Assembly: GCA_900765115.1 (NCBI GenBank)
Contig: CAAFQK010000030.1
Coordinates: 1 to 6,424, forward strand
Length of the DNA: 6,424 bases
Direction: 5' to 3'
Source: an uncultured Collinsella sp.
Lineage (GTDB): Bacteria; Actinomycetota; Coriobacteriia; Coriobacteriales; Coriobacteriaceae
Position 1 is the first letter of the stretch, and each line of letters opens with the position of its first letter. The notes beneath the pieces were generated by a model. It searched no databases. It saw only the letters and a list, made by a program, of their open reading frames with translations, and was not told the DNA's origin. A program made the position numbers and the translations under genes. Of this stretch, positions 1 to 4,720 are shown piece by piece.

Positions 1-13
1 GGGGGGGAAGGGG

Positions 14-45
14 GGGGGGGCCGGGCTACCACCCCCGGCCCCCCC
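14..45 (-). terminator. GC-rich hairpin after the lipoprotein gene, candidate transcription end
   Basis: Bases 14-25 and 34-45 form a perfect 12-bp inverted repeat made only of G and C, with an 8-nt loop at 26-33. It lies about 50 bases beyond the lipoprotein stop codon, where the four-gene minus-strand transcript would be expected to end. Neither strand shows a U-tract after the stem: the minus strand continues into a C-rich run and the plus strand into gtcttg. It is therefore not a canonical intrinsic terminator. It may be a U-less terminator, a 3'-end stabilising structure, or a shared structure serving an unseen gene to the left. The hairpin is directly visible; the role is inferred. Confidence 0.45.
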
Positions 46-55
46 GTCTTGTGTG

Positions 56-79
56 CGCGGATGTGTCCGCCAATCCGCG
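56..79 (-). other. small hairpin in the 3' untranslated region of the operon
   Basis: The 7-bp arms CGCGGAT (56-62) and ATCCGCG (73-79) are perfectly complementary around a 10-nt loop. A competing shorter hairpin, GCGGA-TGTG-TCCGC (57-70), uses the same left arm. It sits between the lipoprotein stop codon and the larger GC-rich hairpin at 14-45. It could help protect or terminate the transcript. No protein-coding role is seen for bases 1-96. Confidence 0.35.
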
Positions 80-96
80 ACTGTCGTGGTCTGCCG

Positions 97-939
97 TTAC
101 GCGATGGTTGCGCTGTAGGAGGCGACGTCCTCGTAGGAATCGGTCAGGTAGGCGTCGATGCCGATGGTCGTGTTGACCAGGTCGTCGAGGCTATCGAGCT
201 CGCCGCTCGAGAACGTGAATTCCTCGGTGGCGTTGGTGCCGGGCATCAGGTGAGCCGAGAACCAGGGTTCCTTCATGGTGCCGTTGACGTTGGTCTTACC
301 GCTGGGAGCGTAGAAGGTCAGGTCCTTGTCGCTCTTGTTGGTGATGTTGACGACAAAGCCGATGTCGCCCCAGTCGTCCTTGAACTTCTCGGTGACGGTG
401 ATGGTGCACAGATCGTCATCGGCGACGGTGACGGCGGGGGAGATTTCGACGCTCTGGACGTCGTCGTCTTCGACGGCCTCATCGATCTCATCTTCCTTTT
501 CGGCCGCCTCGCGATCCTTCTTCACCGTACCGGACAGATCCTTGTCGGACTTGGTGAAGACAAGATTGCCGTCATCCTCTTCGAGGATCAGTTTGCCGTC
601 CTTGAGCTTCATGTCGTGCGACTCATCTTCGGCGGTGATCGTCACGGTGGTGGCGTCCTTTGCCTCCCATTTAAGGTCGACAACCTCAAGGAACAGGTCG
701 AGGGCGCCTGTGCCGTCCTCATCGAGAATCAGGACGCAGTGGACACCCCAATCCTCGAGCATCTTCATGTACTCATCGGTCAGCTCTTCGCCATCCACGG
801 TTCCACCCGAGAGCTCCCAGCTGCCGACGAAGTCGGCCTTGGGGTCTTTGGCGCCGCCGCTGCAGCCCGTCAGGGCAAAGGCGAGCGCCAGGACGCATGT
901 CAGGAATGCGAGCACGGACTTTTTGAACGTTGTCTTCAT
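97..939 (-). CDS. two-domain acidic lipoprotein, last gene of the operon
   Basis: This is a predicted lipid-anchored cell-surface protein of 280 residues; its molecular function is unknown. The N-terminus is a textbook lipoprotein signal: a lysine-rich start, a hydrophobic stretch at residues 8-23 and the lipobox LTGC, giving lipidated Cys26 followed by a Ser-Gly-Gly spacer. Residues 36-130 look like a small beta-rich domain opening with FVGSWELSGG, the pattern of lipocalin-like/DUF5640-type lipoproteins. A charged, mostly acidic linker follows at about 131-163. Residues 164-280 look like an immunoglobulin-like beta-sandwich (FVVNITNKSDKDLTFYA, then MPGTNATEEFTF), as in DUF4352/DUF5067-type extracellular domains. 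The start at 939 is supported by the lipobox and by a strong Shine-Dalgarno sequence. It lies 80 bases after the SPFH gene stop, so it is probably co-transcribed and may act on the outer face of the same membrane system. The lipoprotein call is secure; domain family names are tentative. Confidence 0.9.
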   Translation of the reverse strand: MKTTFKKSVLAFLTCVLALAFALTGCSGGAKDPKADFVGSWELSGGTVDGEELTDEYMKMLEDWGVHCVLILDEDGTGALDLFLEVVDLKWEAKDATTVTITAEDESHDMKLKDGKLILEEDDGNLVFTKSDKDLSGTVKKDREAAEKEDEIDEAVEDDDVQSVEISPAVTVADDDLCTITVTEKFKDDWGDIGFVVNITNKSDKDLTFYAPSGKTNVNGTMKEPWFSAHLMPGTNATEEFTFSSGELDSLDDLVNTTIGIDAYLTDSYEDVASYSATIA

Positions 940-942
940 GGT

Positions 943-951
943 GTCCTCCTT
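943..951 (-). promoter_or_regulatory. strong Shine-Dalgarno site of the lipoprotein gene
   Basis: The minus strand reads AAGGAGGAC, containing the complete AAGGAGG anti-16S complement, ending three bases before the ATG at 939-937. It is the best ribosome binding site in the window. It fixes the start codon and suggests the lipoprotein is translated efficiently despite being last in the operon. Confidence 0.75.
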
Positions 952-978
952 AATCGAACGAAACCCATAGAAGCAGGA

Positions 979-1000
979 GCGGGGGCGGCGGATCCCCCGC
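979..1000 (-). other. GC-rich hairpin between SPFH and lipoprotein genes
   Basis: GCGGGGG (979-985) and CCCCCGC (994-1000) are perfect 7-bp complements with an 8-nt loop, within the 80-base gap after the SPFH stop codon. No U-tract follows on the minus strand, so full termination is doubtful. It could partly attenuate or act as an mRNA processing or stabilising element that sets the lipoprotein level independently of the three upstream genes. The structure is visible; the role is inference. Confidence 0.35.
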
Positions 1001-1019
1001 CAATTACCAGATAGAGGGG

Positions 1020-2261
1020 CTAGGGCCTGGGCGTTCCGCAGTTGCTGCAGAACTTGCCGCCGTTTTCGCTACCGCAGTTGGGGCAGAACCACTTGGCCGG
1101 TGCCGGGGCAGGCGCGGGGCTGCCGCACTCGGGGCAGAACTTGCCGGTGTTGGTGGCGCCGCAGCTGCAGGTCCACGTGCCGGCCGCAGGCGCGGCGGCG
1201 GGAGCCGGTGCGGGGGCGGGGGCCGGAGCCGGTTGCGGGGCGGCCTGCTGCTGCGCCTGGCCGGCAGCGAACAGCTGGCTGGCGTTCATGCCGCCCATGC
1301 CGCCTGCCATGCCCATGCCCATAAAGCCGGCCATCGCGCCGTTGGGGTTGGCTGCTGCCGCACGCATCGCGTCGCTCTGGGCGCTGGCGATATTGGCGGC
1401 CGCCATCGTGGGATCGCGCATGACCGCGGCCTTCTGCAGGTCCTTGATCATCTGCTCGTCTTCTTGCGAAGCGGCGATTGAGTTGACGCCAAAGCTCACG
1501 ATCTCGACGCCGCGCAGGTCACGCCAGTCGGCGGAGAGGACCTCGTTGAGCGCGCGGGCGAGCTCGGTGGTGTGGCCGGGGATGGCGCTGTAGCGGATGC
1601 CCATCTCCGAGATCTTGGCAAAGGCGGGCTGCAGGGCGGTGAGCAGCTCGGACTTAAGCTGGCTGTCGATCTTGTCGCGCGTGTAGCTATCGGTCACGTT
1701 GCCGCATACATTGGTGTAGAACAGCAGCGGGTTGGTGATGCGGTACGAATACTCGCCGTTGCAGCGCACGGAGATGTCGACGTCCAGGCCAATGTTGTTG
1801 TCGACCACGCGGAAGGGCACGGGCGAGGCGGTGCCGTACTTATTGCCGATAATCTCCTTGGTGTTAATGAAGTAGACGCGCTGGTCCTTGCCCGCGTCGC
1901 CGCCGAAGGTAAAGCGGCTGCCGATATTGGCGAAGGTCTCCTTGATGGAGTCGCCCAGGTTGCCGCTAAAGACGCTCGGCTCGCTGCCGGTATCGAAGAC
2001 GAACTCGCCGGGCTCCAGTGCGACTTCGATGATCTTGCCGTTTTGCACCACGAGCATGCCCTGGCCGTCGTTGACGGCGATGACGGAGCCGTTGGAGATG
2101 ACGTTGTCCTCGCCGTGTGTGTTGGAGCTGCGGCCGCCGGTTCGTTTGACGCCCTTGCAGGCCAAGACGTCAGCGGGCATCGATTCGCAGTAGATAAATT
2201 CCTTCCACTGGTCGGCCATGACGCCGCCGGCAGCTCCCAATCCAGCTTTCAAGAGTCCCAT
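1020..2261 (-). CDS. SPFH-domain protein with two C-terminal zinc ribbons (YdjI/COG4260 type)
   Basis: This 413-residue protein belongs to the stomatin/prohibitin-like family with a C-terminal zinc ribbon (COG4260, including B. subtilis YdjI), which scaffolds membrane-associated assemblies. It starts with a small glycine/alanine-rich segment, then DQWKEFIYCESMPADVL (18-33), a hallmark of this family. The SPFH fold covers about 52-275. A Met/Gly-rich stretch follows at about 310-325, then an Ala-Pro linker at 337-361. Zinc ribbon 1 uses C365, C367, C376 and C379, with first pair CxC rather than CxxC. Ribbon 2 uses C393, C396, C405 and C408. A second Ala-Pro spacer (381-389) separates the ribbons. 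There is no convincing transmembrane helix, so membrane contact is likely through the SPFH part or partner proteins. The start is backed by AAAGGAAG (2268-2275). The gene lies 48 bases after the YdjG-like gene. Older databases label such proteins 'virion core protein', which is misleading. Confidence 0.92.
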   Translation of the reverse strand: MGLLKAGLGAAGGVMADQWKEFIYCESMPADVLACKGVKRTGGRSSNTHGEDNVISNGSVIAVNDGQGMLVVQNGKIIEVALEPGEFVFDTGSEPSVFSGNLGDSIKETFANIGSRFTFGGDAGKDQRVYFINTKEIIGNKYGTASPVPFRVVDNNIGLDVDISVRCNGEYSYRITNPLLFYTNVCGNVTDSYTRDKIDSQLKSELLTALQPAFAKISEMGIRYSAIPGHTTELARALNEVLSADWRDLRGVEIVSFGVNSIAASQEDEQMIKDLQKAAVMRDPTMAAANIASAQSDAMRAAAANPNGAMAGFMGMGMAGGMGGMNASQLFAAGQAQQQAAPQPAPAPAPAPAPAAAPAAGTWTCSCGATNTGKFCPECGSPAPAPAPAKWFCPNCGSENGGKFCSNCGTPRP

Positions 2262-2309
2262 GGTGATCTTCCTTTCTCGTCAAAGTCCGGGTGGTATTGG
2301 TCGGATTGC

Positions 2310-3632
2310 TTAGTCGTCCTTGTCGTCCTTCATGACAACGGTGGTCTCGGTGTGGCTGAAGGTGTCGTGCTTCTCGACCAGGTCGAGCTCGCCGCAGTAC
2401 TCGTCGGCGTGAGTCGCCTCGTTGGCCGTCTTGAGCTGGCCTACCAGCAGCACGTCTCCGATGATCACGATGATCAGCGGCGCGACGATGTTGATGAGGA
2501 TGCCCTCGATATCAAAGGTGAGGTAATCCGGATCGAAGGCGTATTCGCCCATAAAGAGAATCTGGGAGAGGACAAATCCGATCACAAAGAACAGCAGCGA
2601 GGCGATAATGAGCTTGGGCTTGGAGCAGGGGAGCTCGCCGACCATACGGCCGGTTTGGCCGTTCATGGCAAACAGGTAGCTCTTGCCGTTCCACGAGGTC
2701 GAGAGCATCCAGACGGGGAACAAAGCGTAGTCGCTGTCTTCCCAGGTGTAGTCGAGCTGCTTGCTCTCGACCGAGGCATCGTCGTACTCATCGATAACGG
2801 TCTCGCGCAGGGCCGAGATCGTGCTTTCTTCCATACGGCGCTCGGCACGGGCCTTGCAAGTCTCGCAGTCCTCATCGTAACGGTTGGCGATGTAGCCGGG
2901 CATGTAGGCGACCGAGAACGGGCGCAGCGCGTCGTAGTCAAACGGTTCGATGGCGTCCATGTGGCCGTCGGGCATCTTGGACGATCCGTCGACGGGCACG
3001 CGCTCAAACGAGATATTGCCCTTACGGTAGGCATCGTAGTGGTCGGTGGTCGTGACGGTGCGGTCGGATTCCTCGGTCACGGTCTCGTTGGTTGCGTCAA
3101 AGTGCACTTCGCCGTCCACGCGGGCGCCGTAGAGCCAAAACGGCACGTAGACGCCTTGGACTTCGTCGATGTGGTTGCCGGTGACAAAGCTCTTGGGCAG
3201 CAGGATCTTGCCCTTGTAGTGCTCCTTGAGCGCGGCCAAGACATCGTCGCGCCCGAGCTTAAACGGAATCACCAGGTCGGGGGAGAAGTCGCCCGAGAGC
3301 TGGCCGGGCGCCACGGCGGGATTGCCGCAGTATGGGCAGGTGGAGACGGCGACGGTGCCGTCCGAGATCAGCTCGGCGCCACACGACGAGCAGATATAGC
3401 CGGCGTTTTGGGCCAGTTCCTGCACCGCATCGTCGGATGCGGGCTTGGATGTTGCGGCCGCCGCATCGGCTTTGGCATCTGCCTTGTCCTGGCGCTCGCG
3501 ATAGAGAGCCTCGACCTCTTCGACTTCAAAGCGCGAGTCGCAGTAGTCACAGACGAGCTTTTGCTCGGCGCTGGCAAAATGCAGCGGGCCGCCACACGCG
3601 GGGCACTGATAGTTAACGCTTTCGAAGGCCAT
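2310..3632 (-). CDS. zinc-ribbon membrane protein (TFIIB-type ribbon, YdjG-like)
   Basis: This 440-residue protein resembles the bacterial 'TFIIB-type zinc ribbon-containing' family, including B. subtilis YdjG. It is probably a structural or recruiting membrane protein, not a transcription factor. Zinc ribbon 1 uses C10, C13, C28 and C31. Ribbon 2 uses C81, C84, C99 and C102, after an Ala/Asp/Lys-rich linker (about 46-70). A middle domain carries family-like VYVPFWLYGA (161-170), a further CxxC (C256/C259), LFPVWML (304-310) and NGQTGRMVGE (324-333). Two hydrophobic segments at about 341-361 and 377-398 are likely membrane helices. They would form a hairpin leaving both the large N-terminal part and the short, charged tail (ending KDDKDD) on the same, presumably cytoplasmic, side. 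GGAAAGGA (3639-3646) precedes the ATG. It lies 24 bases after the DUF4428 gene and 48 before the SPFH gene, matching the YdjG/YdjI pairing. Confidence 0.9.
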   Translation of the reverse strand: MAFESVNYQCPACGGPLHFASAEQKLVCDYCDSRFEVEEVEALYRERQDKADAKADAAAATSKPASDDAVQELAQNAGYICSSCGAELISDGTVAVSTCPYCGNPAVAPGQLSGDFSPDLVIPFKLGRDDVLAALKEHYKGKILLPKSFVTGNHIDEVQGVYVPFWLYGARVDGEVHFDATNETVTEESDRTVTTTDHYDAYRKGNISFERVPVDGSSKMPDGHMDAIEPFDYDALRPFSVAYMPGYIANRYDEDCETCKARAERRMEESTISALRETVIDEYDDASVESKQLDYTWEDSDYALFPVWMLSTSWNGKSYLFAMNGQTGRMVGELPCSKPKLIIASLLFFVIGFVLSQILFMGEYAFDPDYLTFDIEGILINIVAPLIIVIIGDVLLVGQLKTANEATHADEYCGELDLVEKHDTFSHTETTVVMKDDKDD

Positions 3633-3656
3633 GATCGGTCCTTTCCGTGCCGAGGG

Positions 3657-4394
3657 CTATGCGCCGATGGCGCCGCCGCAGTATTCGCAGCGCCCACTGG
3701 CATCGGGAATGGTGGTGGCGCCGCAGAAGGGGCAGGTCACCGCGGTCTTGGGGGCCTTGGCGGCAACGACGCTATCGCGCGTCTCCTGACGCAGCTGCAC
3801 CAGTGCGTCGCGGACTTCGGTTGCCTGACGCTTGGCCTCGCGGTACTCGATGGACCCGCGCTGCTCGATGGTGGAGTCGTTCACGCGCAGGTCGATCTCG
3901 GTAAAGTACGGCGTGTTGACGTGGATGGTCAGATTGAAGTCGTAATCCAGGTCGTAGCGCGGCGGGTCATAACTCTCACGCTCGCCGTCCTCGGTCTCGC
4001 GATAGATCTCGGTGCGGTGCTCGTCGATATCCATATCGCAACCGAGCACCTGCGAGAACTCGATGATGTCGGGGTTGGCGTCGCGCCAGCGCGTCTGCGA
4101 GGTAATGATCAGCAGGCCCGCGTCCTCGTCGAGCATAATATTGGTGCGCCCGGCCGAGAGCGTGCGCGTGGGGTTGAACGATGCCAGGCGCTCGGCGTTA
4201 GCCTCGCGATAGGCGAGCTGCTCGCGAATGTCGTCCGCGGTGCTAGAGCGATAACCGCCAAAGAAGGGAGAGAGCTTGCCGACGCATTCTTTGCACAGGT
4301 AGCCTTCGTTGATCTTGGTCTTACCTAGAAGTCCCAGCTCGGTACCGCAAATCGCGCACTCTTTCTTCTCGAACATCTTGTCAAAGAAGCCCAT
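3657..4394 (-). CDS. DUF4428 protein with N- and C-terminal zinc ribbons
   Basis: This 245-residue soluble protein of unknown function is the first gene of the operon. The N-terminal DUF4428-type zinc finger uses C13, C16, C34 and C37, with GYLCKECVGKLSPFF at 31-45. A central domain (about 75-175) contains NIMLDEDAGLLIITSQ and a stretch resembling the strand-rich segment that often follows DUF4428. An arginine/glutamine-rich, probably coiled-coil, helix spans about 178-212. The C-terminal ribbon uses C221, C224, C236 and C239 (CPFC...CEYC) and ends in a short Gly/Ala tail. There is no signal peptide or membrane helix. The ATG at 4394 is supported by GGGAGG at 4400-4405. It sits 24 bases ahead of the YdjG-like gene, so it is probably a cytoplasmic partner of the zinc-ribbon/SPFH pair. 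The family name is from recognised motifs; the partnership is inferred from gene order. Confidence 0.88.
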   Translation of the reverse strand: MGFFDKMFEKKECAICGTELGLLGKTKINEGYLCKECVGKLSPFFGGYRSSTADDIREQLAYREANAERLASFNPTRTLSAGRTNIMLDEDAGLLIITSQTRWRDANPDIIEFSQVLGCDMDIDEHRTEIYRETEDGERESYDPPRYDLDYDFNLTIHVNTPYFTEIDLRVNDSTIEQRGSIEYREAKRQATEVRDALVQLRQETRDSVVAAKAPKTAVTCPFCGATTIPDASGRCEYCGGAIGA

Positions 4395-4399
4395 GGTTG

Positions 4400-4405
4400 C
4401 CTCCC
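4400..4405 (-). promoter_or_regulatory. Shine-Dalgarno site of the DUF4428 gene
   Basis: The minus strand reads GGGAGG with a 5-base spacer (CAACC) before the ATG at 4394-4392, which fixes the start of the first operon gene. Its GGG overlaps the right arm of the inverted repeat at 4403-4440, so it could be partly masked in the folded transcript. Confidence 0.7.
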
Positions 4406-4440
4406 ATCAACAGGTAGCGTGTGTCACTTTTGATGATGGG
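4403..4440 (-). promoter_or_regulatory. inverted repeat overlapping the DUF4428 ribosome binding site
   Basis: CCCATCA (4403-4409) and TGATGGG (4434-4440) are perfect 7-bp complements separated by 24 bases. An extra CAA/TTG pairing is possible with a 3-base bulge. In the minus-strand mRNA the proximal arm shares GGG with the Shine-Dalgarno sequence, so folding could lower translation of the first operon gene. The loop is long and the stem short, so this is weak evidence for regulation. It could instead be a protein-binding dyad. Confidence 0.3.
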
Positions 4441-4523
4441 GGAGCGCGCGATCTTTCACGATACCCAGACGGCTCAAGAGGTCTCCACAACTGGGACACA
4501 TGGTCCATTTTTCATCCCCAAAT

Positions 4524-4592
4524 AACTTGCGGTGAAATAGTTCCTAAATGTGGGCCATAGAAGGCCAAACAGGAACTATTCCACCGCAACTT
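4524..4592 (-). repeat. long imperfect inverted repeat, 22-bp arms (MITE- or REP-like)
   Basis: Arms 4524-4545 and 4571-4592 pair at 20 of 22 positions, around a 25-nt loop holding a smaller GGCC...GGCC dyad. The core arm motif is TTGCGGTG(A/G)AATAGTTCCT. The two exceptions are C4526/C4590, a true mismatch, and A4535/C4581. In minus-strand RNA the latter becomes a G-U wobble pair, so the transcript folds better from the minus strand. No U-tract follows. It has no coding content and lies between two transcription units. A dispersed palindromic repeat is the likeliest explanation; a small RNA or read-through barrier is possible. Confidence 0.75.
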
Positions 4593-4597
4593 CTGGG

Positions 4598-4626
4598 TAG
4601 TCATCGGGGACGTTCTTAAACGACTA
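4598..4626 (-). repeat. tandem hairpin repeat, copy 1
   Basis: The stem pairs 4598-4605 with 4619-4626 around a 13-nt loop at 4606-4618 (plus strand GGGGACGTTCTTA). In minus-strand RNA all eight positions pair, six Watson-Crick and two G-U. On the plus strand the two wobble positions become mismatches, which favours a minus-strand RNA. A longer unit, 4601-4642, aligns with 4652-4693 at 33 of 42 positions, a 51-base period. Confidence 0.7.
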
Positions 4627-4646
4627 GTCGTTGGGGGCAGTCTTCG

Positions 4647-4679
4647 GCCACTCATTGGGGACGTACTTAAATGAGTGGC
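4647..4679 (-). repeat. tandem hairpin repeat, copy 2
   Basis: A perfect 10-bp stem, GCCACTCATT (4647-4656) with AATGAGTGGC (4670-4679), encloses a 13-nt loop at 4657-4669 (plus strand GGGGACGTACTTA). The loop matches copy 1 at 12 of 13 positions, whereas the stems differ and remain complementary. It begins about 40 bases beyond the Sde182-like stop codon in transcription order and is preceded on that strand by TGTCCCCAAC. No U-tract follows. It looks like a REP-type unit. Confidence 0.75.
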
Positions 4680-4720
4680 GGTTGGGGACACTCCGTGCCG
4701 AATGTGGGTGCCGCCGCTTG

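Larger units (their letters stand above)
4395..4720. other. 326-base noncoding, structure-rich region between transcription units
   Basis: No credible gene is present. On the minus strand it begins right after the Sde182-like stop codon with two tandem hairpins (4647-4679 and 4598-4626). A long inverted repeat (4524-4592), about 80 bases of plain sequence and the DUF4428 ribosome binding site follow. I see no convincing sigma-70 promoter: TTGAGC and TATCGT occur on the minus strand near 4450-4475 but only 8 bases apart. None of the hairpins is followed by a U-tract, so how the upstream gene terminates is also unclear. The cluster looks like accumulated REP-like intergenic repeats rather than one simple terminator. 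Confidence 0.7.

Noticed and set aside
49..1014. A 321-codon open frame on the plus strand
   Set aside because: It is antisense to the lipoprotein gene, which has a lipobox and a perfect Shine-Dalgarno sequence; the plus-strand product has no recognisable features.
1020..2261. Viral 'virion core protein' or prophage gene
   Set aside because: This label is inherited from an old database description of the COG4260 family. The SPFH fold, ribbons and operon context are cellular, and no phage genes are nearby.
1572..4328. A 918-codon open frame on the plus strand
   Set aside because: It runs antisense across three well-supported minus-strand genes and both gaps between them. Its translation is low-complexity Val/Gly/Asp/Ala-rich with no recognisable domain, as expected from the mirror frame of GC-rich codons.
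4440..4480. Sigma-70 promoter for the operon (TTGAGC / TATCGT on the minus strand)
   Set aside because: The two hexamers are only 8 bases apart, and no acceptable -10 lies 16-18 bases from TTGAGC.
4598..4679. Classical rho-independent terminator for the Sde182-like gene
   Set aside because: The stems are good but no U-tract follows either hairpin on the minus strand, and the conserved loop is not a terminator feature.
4524..4693. CRISPR array
   Set aside because: There are only two degenerate copies of one unit with a 51-base period, and the repeat itself holds the hairpin. There are no uniform spacers, no further units and no cas genes.
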